A stretch of 40,784 bases of DNA from JAVBOP01 sp031550405 (lineage in GTDB: Bacteria > Bacteroidota > Ignavibacteria > Kapaibacteriales > UBA2268). A program made the translations under genes and the position numbers. Of this stretch, positions 24,890 to 32,601 are shown piece by piece. The notes under the pieces are model-generated. The model saw only the letters and a list, made by a program, of their open reading frames with translations. It searched no databases and was not told the origin of the DNA. The DNA lies in the NCBI GenBank assembly GCA_031550405.1, contig JAVBOP010000075.1, forward strand, positions 1 to 40,784, given 5' to 3'. Position 1 is the stretch's first letter, and every line of letters begins with the position of its first letter.

Positions 24890-25729
24890 ATGGCATTAAG
24901 AGTATTTAAACCTATAACTCCCGGAACAAGATTTTATTCAGTAAGTTCATTTTCAGAGATTACGACGGATAAGCCGTATAAGCCGTTGCTTGTTCCTTTG
25001 AAAAAAACTGGCGGCAGAAACAACACGGGAAGAATTACTTCGAGACATCGTGGCGGTGGACATAAGAGGAATTATAGAATTATTGATTTTAAGCGAAATA
25101 AAATAGATATACCCGCTACAGTCCAAACAATAGAATATGATCCAAATAGAAGCGCTCGTATAGCTCTTGTAAAATATGAAGATGGTGAGATAAGATATAT
25201 TCTTGCTCCTGACAAAATTTCAGTTGGTGATGTTATTGTTGCAAGTCCGGAAGCAGAATTTAAGGATGGCAATGCTTTGCCGCTTAGAAGAATACCGGTA
25301 GGCTTGTTCATACATAACATAGAGATGAAACCTGGCAAAGGTGGACAGCTTGTACGCTCTGCTGGCAATGCTGCTCAGCTTGTGGCTAATGATGGGAAAA
25401 TGTCGCAGATTAAATTGCCCTCAGGCGAAATAAGAATGCTGCCTAACAATTGCTATGCAACGTTGGGAACGGTGAGCAATACTGACCATGAAAATATCTC
25501 TTATGGCAAGGCAGGTAGAACACGCTGGTTTGGCGTCAGACCACAAACTCGAGCTATGGCGATGAATCCTGTTGACCATCCAATGGGTGGTGGAGAAGGT
25601 ACATCAAAATCTGGTGGTGGCAGACAGCACCCAAGAACGCCTTGGGGAAAATATACCAAAGGTCTGAAAACACGAAAAAAGAATAAACACTCTGATAAAT
25701 ATATTGTTCGTTCAAAGAAATCGAAATAA
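24890..25729 (+). CDS. rplB: 50S ribosomal protein L2
   Basis: This 279-residue protein is needed for subunit joining and peptidyl transfer. The motif GRNNTGRITSRHRGGGHKRN is near residue 45, and the C-terminal block NPVDHPMGGGEGTSKSGG with the critical His is intact, ending in a basic tail. It follows rplW by 36 bases. Confidence 0.97.
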   Translation: MALRVFKPITPGTRFYSVSSFSEITTDKPYKPLLVPLKKTGGRNNTGRITSRHRGGGHKRNYRIIDFKRNKIDIPATVQTIEYDPNRSARIALVKYEDGEIRYILAPDKISVGDVIVASPEAEFKDGNALPLRRIPVGLFIHNIEMKPGKGGQLVRSAGNAAQLVANDGKMSQIKLPSGEIRMLPNNCYATLGTVSNTDHENISYGKAGRTRWFGVRPQTRAMAMNPVDHPMGGGEGTSKSGGGRQHPRTPWGKYTKGLKTRKKNKHSDKYIVRSKKSK

Positions 25730-25744
25730 TCTTAAGGAATATAT

Positions 25745-26029
25745 ATGGCCCGCTCTTTAAAGAAAGGCATATTTGTGAGCGTAAAACTTTTGAAAAAAGT
25801 TGATACGTTAAATGTAAATAATAAAAAGCAAGTTGTAAAAACCTGGTCGAGAGCATCGACCATTACACCTGAGTTTGTAGGACATACGGTTGCTGTGCAT
25901 AATGGTAAAAATTTTGTTCCCGTGTTTGTTACAGAAAATATGGTAGGGCATAAGTTAGGTGAGTTTTCTCCGACGCGTGTTTATAGAGGACATGCAGGAC
26001 ATAGAAAAGATGCAAAAGGAAAGAAATAG
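25745..26029 (+). CDS. rpsS: 30S ribosomal protein S19
   Basis: This 94-residue protein of the 30S head begins MARSLKKGIFVSVKLLKKVD and includes TWSRASTITPEFVGHTVAVH and KLGEFSPTRVYRGHAGHRKD. It is complete. Its stop is followed at once by the rplV start. Confidence 0.97.
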   Translation: MARSLKKGIFVSVKLLKKVDTLNVNNKKQVVKTWSRASTITPEFVGHTVAVHNGKNFVPVFVTENMVGHKLGEFSPTRVYRGHAGHRKDAKGKK

Positions 26030-26380
26030 ATGGAAGCAAGAGCATTACAAAAAAATATAAGAATATCGCCGAGAAAAATGCGGCTGGTTATAGACTTGGT
26101 TCGTGGGAAGAAAGCAAGCGAAGCTTTGACTATATTGCGTTTTCATCCTCAACATGCTGCAAAGGAAGCTGAAATGGTTCTTCGTTCTGCAATAGCAAAT
26201 CTGAATCAAAAGGCTGACGAAGCGGGTGAGCGTATAGATGACAACAAAGTGATTGTAAAAACAGCAATGGTAAATAATGGGCCATTTTTTAAAAGAATTA
26301 GAGAAGCTGACCACGGAAAAGGAATGCCAATTAAAAAAAGAAGTAATCATTTAACTATAATTGTCGGAACAGATAAGTAA
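26030..26380 (+). CDS. rplV: 50S ribosomal protein L22
   Basis: This 116-residue protein lines the exit tunnel. It has NIRISPRKMRLVIDLVRGKK, AMVNNGPFFKRIREADHGKG and the basic end PIKKRSNHLTIIVGTDK. No bases separate it from the rpsS stop, which suggests translational coupling. Confidence 0.96.
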   Translation: MEARALQKNIRISPRKMRLVIDLVRGKKASEALTILRFHPQHAAKEAEMVLRSAIANLNQKADEAGERIDDNKVIVKTAMVNNGPFFKRIREADHGKGMPIKKRSNHLTIIVGTDK

Positions 26381-26393
26381 GGAGTGTTGAATA

Positions 26394-27041
26394 ATGGGAC
26401 AAAAGACTAACCCGATTGGCTTTAGGCTTGGTGTAATAAAAACATGGGATGCTAATTGGTTTGACAATAAAAATATGGCATCCAAGTTGTCAGAAGATAT
26501 AAAAGTCCGCAATTATATTAAAACTAGAAATAGCAAAGCATTTATATCTCGCATATTGGTAGAAAGAACAGTAAAGATGATGCGCATTACCATAGATTCT
26601 TCTCGTCCGGGAATGATTATAGGAAGAAGTGGCGTTGGTATAACTTTACTGGAAGAAGAATTGAAAAAATTGACGGGACAAGACGTCAAAATATATATAA
26701 ATGAAGTAAAACGGCCAGAACTTGATGCTACACTCGTTGCTGACAGCATTGCAGGGCAATTGGCTGCAAGAGGTGGCTTTCGTCGAGTGATGAAAAAAGC
26801 TGTTGAAGAAACAATGCGTCAAGGTGCACAAGGCATCAAGGTAATGTGTTCTGGCAGATTAGGCGGTGCGGAAATGGCAAGAACCGAGCAATACAAAGAA
26901 GGAAGAACGCCTTTGCATACATTGCGAGCAGATATTGACTACGGCACAGCAGAAGCGTTGACGATATACGGCATTATCGGAGTGAAAGTGTGGATTTGCC
27001 GTGGTGAAGTCATCGGTAAGCGTGGCGACGAAAATAGATAA
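26394..27041 (+). CDS. rpsC: 30S ribosomal protein S3
   Basis: This 215-residue protein lies at the mRNA entry tunnel. It starts MGQKTNPIGFRLGVIKTWDA, has a KH domain (PGMIIGRSGVGITLLEEEL) and the C-terminal block MCSGRLGGAEMARTEQYKEG, then GVKVWICRGEV. The tail is short compared with some S3 proteins. AAGGAG lies upstream of the ATG. Confidence 0.97.
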   Translation: MGQKTNPIGFRLGVIKTWDANWFDNKNMASKLSEDIKVRNYIKTRNSKAFISRILVERTVKMMRITIDSSRPGMIIGRSGVGITLLEEELKKLTGQDVKIYINEVKRPELDATLVADSIAGQLAARGGFRRVMKKAVEETMRQGAQGIKVMCSGRLGGAEMARTEQYKEGRTPLHTLRADIDYGTAEALTIYGIIGVKVWICRGEVIGKRGDENR

Positions 27042-27060
27042 AATATAACGAAAAGGACAA

Positions 27061-27086
27061 TAATTATGAATTTTTATTCATAATTA
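27061..27086 (+). promoter_or_regulatory. Perfect 11-bp hairpin between rpsC and rplP
   Basis: TAATTATGAAT (27061-27071) pairs fully with ATTCATAATTA (27076-27086) around a TTTT loop, 20 bases after the rpsC stop. It shares TATGAAT/ATTCATA with the 21-bp element. With no U-tract and essential genes downstream, it is more likely a processing, pausing or protein-binding site than a terminator. The gap of 101 bases is long for this operon. Confidence 0.6.
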
Positions 27087-27142
27087 AACACAAATAGTTG
27101 TATCCAAAAAAAATTATACACAATAATTTACAGTAAAATAAA

Positions 27143-27565
27143 ATGTTATCACCAAGAAGAGTAAAACATCGTAAAACGATGCGAGGCAGAATGAGAGGCA
27201 AGGCAGAAAGAGGTTCGCTTGTTACATTTGGTTCGTTTGGCTTGAAAGCGTTAGAGCCATATTGGATAACCAACAGGCAAATAGAATCTGCTCGTATTGC
27301 GATAAATAGATATTTGAAAAGAGATGGTAAGGTATGGATTCGAATATTTCCTGACAAACCTTACACGAAAAAACCAGCAGAAACTCGTATGGGTTCTGGA
27401 AAAGGTAATCCAGAAGGTTGGGTAGCAGTTGTTAGACCGGGGCGCATTATGTTTGAGGTAGATGGTGTATCGAGGGAAGCGGCAATGGAGGCGATGCGTT
27501 TAGCTGCGCACAAATTGCCAATTAAGACAAAATTTGTTTCACGTATTGACTTGGTAACAGAATAA
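27143..27565 (+). CDS. rplP: 50S ribosomal protein L16
   Basis: This 140-residue protein is near the A-site of the 50S subunit. It begins MLSPRRVKHRKTMRGRMRGK, with RIFPDKPYTKKPAETRMGSG and KGNPEGWVAVVRPGRIMFEV, all canonical. It overlaps the rpmC start by one base. Confidence 0.97.
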   Translation: MLSPRRVKHRKTMRGRMRGKAERGSLVTFGSFGLKALEPYWITNRQIESARIAINRYLKRDGKVWIRIFPDKPYTKKPAETRMGSGKGNPEGWVAVVRPGRIMFEVDGVSREAAMEAMRLAAHKLPIKTKFVSRIDLVTE

Positions 27566-27771
27566 TGAAAGCAAGAAAAGCAAAAGATTTAAGAGATTTG
27601 TCTACAGATGAATTGCTAAAAGTATTAACTGATGCTGAAGACACGCTTGTGAAACAAAAGTTTCAGCATGCTTTAAAGCAGTTGCATGATACAGCTTATA
27701 TGAAAACGTTGAAGAAAGATATTGCAAGAATGAATACTATAATTCATGAACGTCAAAACAATAATATATAA
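27565..27771 (+). CDS. rpmC: 50S ribosomal protein L29
   Basis: This 68-residue helical-hairpin protein sits at the tunnel exit beside L23. KAKDLRDLSTDELLKVLTDA, then VKQKFQHALKQL and the end KKDIARMNTIIHERQ fit the family. It overlaps rplP and rpsQ by one base each. Confidence 0.94.
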   Translation: MKARKAKDLRDLSTDELLKVLTDAEDTLVKQKFQHALKQLHDTAYMKTLKKDIARMNTIIHERQNNNI

Positions 27772-28061
27772 TGGATGAAAAAATGGAAGAAAAAACTGTA
27801 TCAACATTAAAAACATCTCATAAAAGAATTTTACAGGGAAAAGTAACTTCAAATAAAGCTGACAAAACTATTGTTGTAGCTGTTGAACGTCATGTTATGC
27901 ATCCATTATATAAGAAGTATTTTAAAAGTACTAAAAAGTTTATGGCTCATGATGAAGAAAACACTTGCTACATTGGGGATATAGTAAAGATAAAAGAGTC
28001 GCGTCCATTAAGTGCACGCAAACGTTGGATATTGGAAACTATTGTTTCAAGAGCGAAATAA
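27771..28061 (+). CDS. rpsQ: 30S ribosomal protein S17
   Basis: This 96-residue OB-fold protein binds 16S rRNA early in assembly. The core is HKRILQGKVTSNKADKTIVV then VERHVMHPLYKKYFKSTKKF and GDIVKIKESRPLSARKRW. It has about 15 residues ahead of the core, and an internal ATG at 27783 could be the true start. Confidence 0.95.
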   Translation: MDEKMEEKTVSTLKTSHKRILQGKVTSNKADKTIVVAVERHVMHPLYKKYFKSTKKFMAHDEENTCYIGDIVKIKESRPLSARKRWILETIVSRAK

Positions 28062-28075
28062 ATTAGGAGCGAAAA

Positions 28076-28444
28076 GTGATAAGAGAAGAATCAAATTTAG
28101 TAGTAGCTGATAATTCAGGAGCAAAACGAGTTCGTTGTATTAGAGTTTTGGGTGGACATGGCAAGGAATATGCTGGAGTTGGCGATGTTATTGTTGTCGC
28201 TGTTAAAGCAGCTACCCCGAATGCTCCTGTAAAGAAAGGAACTGTACAAAAAGCAGTAGTTGTTCGCACTAAAAAAGAAATACGCCGCAAAGATGGTTCA
28301 TACATTCGTTTTGACGAAAATGCAGCAGTTATTCTTAATGATAAAGGCGAACCTAAGGGTACTCGTATTTTTGGACCAGTAGCAAGAGAATTGCGTGAAA
28401 AAAATTATATGAAAATAGTTTCTTTGGCACCAGAAGTGCTGTAG
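28076..28444 (+). CDS. rplN: 50S ribosomal protein L14
   Basis: This 122-residue protein lies at the subunit interface and is where RsfS binds. MIREESNLVVADNSGAKRVR, CIRVLGG, and GTRIFGPVARELREKNYMKI are canonical, ending SLAPEVL. It uses a GTG start with TAGGAG upstream. Confidence 0.97.
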   Translation: MIREESNLVVADNSGAKRVRCIRVLGGHGKEYAGVGDVIVVAVKAATPNAPVKKGTVQKAVVVRTKKEIRRKDGSYIRFDENAAVILNDKGEPKGTRIFGPVARELREKNYMKIVSLAPEVL

Positions 28445-28449
28445 TTGTT

Positions 28450-28469
28450 TTATTAATTTTTATTAATAA
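28450..28469 (+). repeat. AT-rich perfect inverted repeat between rplN and rplX
   Basis: TTATTAAT (28450-28457) pairs with ATTAATAA (28462-28469) around a TTTT loop, just after the rplN stop. It resembles copy 9 of the 21-bp element in composition and symmetry. The 89-base gap has nothing else visible. Confidence 0.5.
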
Positions 28470-28533
28470 TTCTAGTGTGTTTTAATTCATAGTTGTTATT
28501 TTAGAAGCAACATTAAACAAGTTTGATATAAAT

Positions 28534-28854
28534 ATGAAGCTAAAAATAAAAAAAAATGACATTGTACAGGTAATATCTGGTAATGATAAAGGCAGCAATG
28601 GCAGAGTGTTAGAAGTCATTCCCGAGAAAATGCGGATACTTGTAGAGCAGGTTAATGTAAGAGCAAAGCATACGAAGCCTGATCAGAACAATCAGAACGG
28701 AGGTATTATTCATAAGGAAATGCCTATACATTATTCAAATGTAATGCTTCTTGACAGTGATAAAAAGACAACTAGAGTTGGTATACGGGAAAAAGAAAGT
28801 AACGGTAGAGTTGAAAAAATCAGATTCGCTCGCACCAATAAAAAGGATTTGTAA
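28534..28854 (+). CDS. rplX: 50S ribosomal protein L24
   Basis: This 106-residue KOW-domain protein starts 50S assembly. KIKKNDIVQVISGNDKGSNG, RVLEVIPEKMRILVEQVNVR, KHTKPDQNNQNGGIIHKEMP and IHYSNVMLLD match the family. There is no clear Shine-Dalgarno site at its ATG. Confidence 0.95.
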   Translation: MKLKIKKNDIVQVISGNDKGSNGRVLEVIPEKMRILVEQVNVRAKHTKPDQNNQNGGIIHKEMPIHYSNVMLLDSDKKTTRVGIREKESNGRVEKIRFARTNKKDL

Positions 28855-28882
28855 TAAATATAGTATTGTATAGATAATAGCA

Positions 28883-29542
28883 ATGGCAAAACCAAAAATT
28901 CAAAATCAACCACAAGGTGGCAAACAAGCTGCAAGCAAAAGGGGAGATTTTCCTCCAGAAGGAAAACGATTGGAAGAGGTTGCAACTCCACCTTCGCCAC
29001 CGCGGTTGAAAGATTATTATAAGAACGAAGTAGTTCCTTCATTGATGAAAAAGCATGATTTTAAATCAATAATGCAGGTGCCCAAGTTGGAGAAAATATG
29101 TTTAAACATGGGAATAGGCGGTGCAGCTCAGGATTTGAAATTATTGCAAAGTGCTGTTAATGAATTGGAATTGATATCAGGCCAGCGTCCTGTGGTTACA
29201 AGGGCAAGAAAAGCGATTTCTAATTTCAAACTACGCCAGGGTATGCCGATAGGGTGTAAAGTTACGCTAAGAAGCTCAAGAATGTATGAGTTTTTGGACA
29301 GGTTCATAAATATATCAGCTCCGCGTATTCGAGATTTCCGTGGATTTTCTGACAAAGGTTTTGATGGACGCGGCAATTATACTGTTGGTATAAAAGAGCA
29401 GATAATTTTTCCTGAAATAGATGTAGATAAAGTTGCAAGAATATCCGGATTGGATATTACATTTGTAATTAAATCACGCAATGATGAAGAGGCTCGTGCA
29501 CTATTAGCCGAATTTGGTTTTCCATTTATTAAAAGAGTTTAA
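28883..29542 (+). CDS. rplE: 50S ribosomal protein L5 with N-terminal extension
   Basis: This protein binds 5S rRNA in the central protuberance. Residues from about 41 onward are normal (RLKDYYKNEVVPSLMKKHDF, MQVPKLEKICLNMGIGGAAQ, GMPIGCKVTLRSSRMYEFLD, FPEIDVDKVARISGLDITFV). About 40 residues precede this, rich in Lys, Gln, Pro and Gly (KIQNQPQGGKQAASKRGD, PPSPP), against the usual start a few residues before the LxDYY motif. The extension is in frame with an ATG start and has no internal Met, but a TTG at residue 42 is an alternative start. Total length 219 against about 180 normally. Confidence 0.93.
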   Translation: MAKPKIQNQPQGGKQAASKRGDFPPEGKRLEEVATPPSPPRLKDYYKNEVVPSLMKKHDFKSIMQVPKLEKICLNMGIGGAAQDLKLLQSAVNELELISGQRPVVTRARKAISNFKLRQGMPIGCKVTLRSSRMYEFLDRFINISAPRIRDFRGFSDKGFDGRGNYTVGIKEQIIFPEIDVDKVARISGLDITFVIKSRNDEEARALLAEFGFPFIKRV

Positions 29543-29544
29543 GC

Positions 29545-29814
29545 ATGTCAAAATTAAGTGTAATCGCTAGGAACGAAAAGAGAAAAAGATTAGTAGAAAA
29601 ATACAGCAAGAAACGCGAAGAGCTAAAAGCTGCTGCTGATTGGGAAGGTTTGCAGTTATTGCCTCGCAACAGTTCTCCTGTAAGGTTGCGTAATCGCTGT
29701 TCTGTAACAGGCAAGGGCAAAGGTGTATATAGGAAATTCGGACTTTGCCGTAATCAATTTAGACAATTAGCGCTGGAAGGTAAGATTCCGGGAATTCGTA
29801 AAGCAAGTTGGTAA
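29545..29814 (+). CDS. rpsN: 30S ribosomal protein S14, zinc-free form
   Basis: This 89-residue protein of the 30S head lacks the CxxC zinc ribbon. The C-terminal half reads RNRCSVTGKGKGVYRKFGLC, then RNQFRQLALEGKIPGIRKAS, the long zinc-independent type. It follows rplE by 2 bases. Confidence 0.96.
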   Translation: MSKLSVIARNEKRKRLVEKYSKKREELKAAADWEGLQLLPRNSSPVRLRNRCSVTGKGKGVYRKFGLCRNQFRQLALEGKIPGIRKASW

Positions 29815-29830
29815 TAAATAAGGAGTAAAA

Positions 29831-30226
29831 ATGCCAGTAACAGATCAAATAGCAGATTATTTAACAAGAATAAGAAATGCAGGCAATGCAAAGCATAGAA
29901 CAGTAACTATTCCGGGGTCTAAACTCAAGTTAGCTGTTACGGAAATATTGAAAGAACAGGGATATATTGCTGATTTTGAAGAAGTAAAAAGTGAGATACA
30001 ATCTCAAATAACGGTTCATTTACGGTATTCAGGCGGCGAACATGCTATCCGTGAAATAACCAGAATAAGTAAACCGGGAAGGCGGGTTTATGTGTCAGCA
30101 GACAATCTGCCTCGAATAAAAAATGGGCTTGGAACAGCTATTATTTCTACTTCACGTGGAGTAATGAATGAAAAACAAGCAAGAAAATTTAATGTGGGTG
30201 GTGAATTTATTTGTTCGCTATGGTAA
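29831..30226 (+). CDS. rpsH: 30S ribosomal protein S8
   Basis: This 131-residue central-domain protein, a translational repressor of the spc operon in E. coli, begins MPVTDQIADYLTRIRNAGNA and ends GLGTAIISTSRGVMNEKQAR then KFNVGGEFICSLW. AAGGAG precedes the ATG. Confidence 0.97.
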   Translation: MPVTDQIADYLTRIRNAGNAKHRTVTIPGSKLKLAVTEILKEQGYIADFEEVKSEIQSQITVHLRYSGGEHAIREITRISKPGRRVYVSADNLPRIKNGLGTAIISTSRGVMNEKQARKFNVGGEFICSLW

Positions 30227-30257
30227 TTTATTTTTTATTGTAAAGGAGATATAAAAA

Positions 30258-30797
30258 GTGTCAAGAATAGGGAAATTGCCAATAAATGTACCGGGTAATG
30301 TTCAGGTAAAGATTGAAAATCTGATGCTTACAGCCAAGGGACCGTTGGGAGAATTGTCAGTAGCAATACCAGAAGCGATTAAATATAGTTTTGAAAATAA
30401 TACCATAACTTTTAGTAGAGACAGTGAAAATAAAAAAGTTAGAGCCATGCACGGTTTGACAAGAACTCTGTGTAGCAATGCAGTGGTTGGAGTTTCGACA
30501 GGATTTAGCCGAGTGTTGCAAATAGAAGGTGTGGGATATAGAACAGAAATGAAAGGTGCAAAACTGCAGTTGAATATGGGCTATTCTCATCCAATATTGT
30601 TTATACCGCCACAAGGCATATCTTTTGAAATACCGGCACCTAATACTATAAAGGTAAGTGGGCATGACAAACAGGTAGTTGGCTTGGTTGCTTCAAAAAT
30701 TAGAGCTATAAGACCACCAGAACCATACAAAGGCAAAGGTATTCGCTATGCAGGCGAATATGTAAGAAGAAAGGCAGGAAAGACTGCATCGAAGTAA
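30258..30797 (+). CDS. rplF: 50S ribosomal protein L6
   Basis: This 179-residue protein lies next to the GTPase-associated centre. MSRIGKLPINVPGNVQVKIE, GFSRVLQIEGVGYRTEMKGA and IRAIRPPEPYKGKGIRYAGE are canonical. The GTG start has AAGGAGA upstream. Confidence 0.97.
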   Translation: MSRIGKLPINVPGNVQVKIENLMLTAKGPLGELSVAIPEAIKYSFENNTITFSRDSENKKVRAMHGLTRTLCSNAVVGVSTGFSRVLQIEGVGYRTEMKGAKLQLNMGYSHPILFIPPQGISFEIPAPNTIKVSGHDKQVVGLVASKIRAIRPPEPYKGKGIRYAGEYVRRKAGKTASK

Positions 30798-30817
30798 TCC
30801 TTGCTGTAAGAGTCTCA

Positions 30818-30870
30818 AAGTATATCATTGTATACTTGCATAACTTAAAAAATATCCTCGCAGCAGAGGA
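30818..30870 (+). promoter_or_regulatory. Two hairpins in the rplF-rplR gap
   Basis: AAGTATA (30818-30824) pairs with TATACTT (30831-30837) around TCATTG. Then TCCTC (30855-30859) pairs with GAGGA (30866-30870) around GCAGCA. The gap is 114 bases, long for the spc operon. The function is unknown; an RNA structural or processing site is possible. Confidence 0.4.
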
Positions 30871-30911
30871 AGAAATTTTATAAAATAGAAGTTATACCTA
30901 TTATATTAAAG

Positions 30912-31283
30912 ATGAAAATCCAAGCATTAAAACAAAAACGAAAGAACAGCAGAAAGCTGAGCATTAGGAAAAAGATATTTGGTACGCCAGATAGATTAAG
31001 ATTAAGTGTGTATAAAAGCACAGAGCATATATATGCACAACTTATAAATGATGCAGAAGGAAGGACAATAGTGTCGGCATCATCTATTGATAAAGCAACA
31101 CGCGGTGAAATTAAATCTGATATGACAAAAACTCAGGTTAGCCAGGCGGTTGGCAAAGCAATAGCTATGAGGGCAAAAGATGCAGGAGTAAGCAAGGTGG
31201 TTTTTGACAGAAATGGTAATGTTTACAGGGGACGGGTTAAGGCTCTGGCTGAGGCAGCTCGTGAAGCAGGGTTAGATTTTTAA
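30912..31283 (+). CDS. rplR: 50S ribosomal protein L18
   Basis: This 123-residue protein binds 5S rRNA with L5. It has RKLSIRKKIFGTPDRLRLSV, YKSTEHIYAQLINDAEGRTI and VVFDRNGNVYRGRVKALAEA then AREAGLDF. Complete, no clear Shine-Dalgarno site. Confidence 0.97.
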   Translation: MKIQALKQKRKNSRKLSIRKKIFGTPDRLRLSVYKSTEHIYAQLINDAEGRTIVSASSIDKATRGEIKSDMTKTQVSQAVGKAIAMRAKDAGVSKVVFDRNGNVYRGRVKALAEAAREAGLDF

Positions 31284-31312
31284 TATTAAATAAATTTAAT
31301 AAGGGGGCATTA

Positions 31313-31816
31313 GTGTCTAAAGTAAGAGAAACAGACTTATTATTAAGAGATAAACTTGTTTATGTCGGTCGCACAGCGAAAGTAGTCAAAGGTGGACGTC
31401 GATTTAATTTTTCCGCAATAGTTGTTGTGGGGGATGGTAACGGACATGTCGGATATGGCTTGGGAAAGGCGAGCGAAGTTGTGGATGCTGTTACAAAAGC
31501 AACACAGGCGGCTAAGAAAAATATAGTCAAGGTAACCATACAAAATGGTACTTTGCCTCATGAGGTTGTAGGTAGATTTGGAGCAGCAAAGGTGTTGTTT
31601 CGTCCAGCGACTGCCGGTACAGGCGTTATAGCATCGGGAGGTGTGCGTGCCGTGTTAGAGCTTTGTGGAGTACAAGATGTATTGACCAAAAGTCTTGGAT
31701 CGTCAAATCCGCATAACTCAATAAAGGCAGCTATTGATGGCTTGACTCACTTGGAAGATGCTGCATCAGTTGCGAATAGACGTGGAATTTCTTTAGATAA
31801 AGTTATAAATGGATAG
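31313..31816 (+). CDS. rpsE: 30S ribosomal protein S5
   Basis: This 167-residue protein acts in decoding fidelity at the mRNA entry side. The dsRNA-binding N-terminal part reads DKLVYVGRTAKVVKGGRRFN, then VVGDGNGHVGYGLGKASEV, and GTGVIASGGVRAVLELCGVQ follows. It uses a GTG start with AGGGGG upstream. Confidence 0.97.
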   Translation: MSKVRETDLLLRDKLVYVGRTAKVVKGGRRFNFSAIVVVGDGNGHVGYGLGKASEVVDAVTKATQAAKKNIVKVTIQNGTLPHEVVGRFGAAKVLFRPATAGTGVIASGGVRAVLELCGVQDVLTKSLGSSNPHNSIKAAIDGLTHLEDAASVANRRGISLDKVING

Positions 31817-31825
31817 AGGTTAGAA

Positions 31826-32008
31826 GTGGGACAGTTAAAAATTGTACAGACAAGAAGCGCTATTAAAAGAAAAGAAAATCAAAAAAGAACTATAGAAGCA
31901 TTAGGGCTTGGCAGACCTAATTATTTTAATGTATTGCCTGACAATCCACAAATCAGAGGCATGATTGAAGTTGTCAAACATCTTGTTAGAGTTGAAGAAA
32001 TTGCGTAA
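31826..32008 (+). CDS. rpmD: 50S ribosomal protein L30
   Basis: This 60-residue protein has KIVQTRSAIKRKENQKRTIE, ALGLGRPN and NPQIRGMIEVVKHLVRVEEI, the usual bacterial L30 pattern. It uses a GTG start 9 bases after rpsE. The following 128-base gap before rplO holds a small AAGC-CATAAT-GCTT hairpin and nothing else clear. Confidence 0.94.
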   Translation: MGQLKIVQTRSAIKRKENQKRTIEALGLGRPNYFNVLPDNPQIRGMIEVVKHLVRVEEIA

Positions 32009-32118
32009 ATGGACTTAATAGTTCACGACAGTAATTGCTCTAACAGACTAAAAAAATCATAAAGAACAATCTTGCTAAGCCATAATGCTTAATGAGATGC
32101 AAAGTATAATAACAAAAA

Positions 32119-32132
32119 TTAAAAATTTTTAA
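32119..32132 (+). repeat. 14-bp AT palindrome before rplO
   Basis: TTAAAAATTTTTAA is perfectly self-complementary and ends 4 bases before the rplO start codon. It could affect initiation or be chance in an AT-rich gap. Confidence 0.35.
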
Positions 32133-32136
32133 TAAA

Positions 32137-32601
32137 ATGAAACATCTTGGTAATTTAAGACACGCTGAGGGCGCAACAAGTTCAAAAAAGAGAATAGGTA
32201 GAGGACCTGGTTCAGGGCACGGTGGAACATCCACGCGCGGTTATAATGGGCAAAAGTCAAGATCTGGCGCTAGTATACGTCCGGGTTTTGAAGGCGGGCA
32301 GATGCCTATGAATAGAAGGCTTCCTAAATTTGGTTTTACAAACAGATTCAGAGTTGATTATCAAGAGGTAAATGTAGGGCGTATTCAAGAATTGATAGAT
32401 GCCGACAGAATATCGACTTCTACTGTTATAGATGCAGCTTTGCTTTTTGAAATTGGAGTATTGAGGAAAAAAAACATACCTTACAAGGTGCTTGGCAGCG
32501 GAGAAATCAAAAGTGCAATTAATATTGCAGCTAATGCTTTTACTAATTCTGCTCAAGGAAAGATTGAATCTGCAGGAGGGACGGTAAAGATTAATGGCTA
32601 A
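32137..32601 (+). CDS. rplO: 50S ribosomal protein L15
   Basis: This 154-residue late-assembly protein begins MKHLGNLRHAEGATSSKKRI with GRGPGSGHGGTSTRGYNGQK and FEGGQMPMNRRLPKFGF, all canonical. It overlaps the secY start by 8 bases. Confidence 0.96.
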   Translation: MKHLGNLRHAEGATSSKKRIGRGPGSGHGGTSTRGYNGQKSRSGASIRPGFEGGQMPMNRRLPKFGFTNRFRVDYQEVNVGRIQELIDADRISTSTVIDAALLFEIGVLRKKNIPYKVLGSGEIKSAINIAANAFTNSAQGKIESAGGTVKING

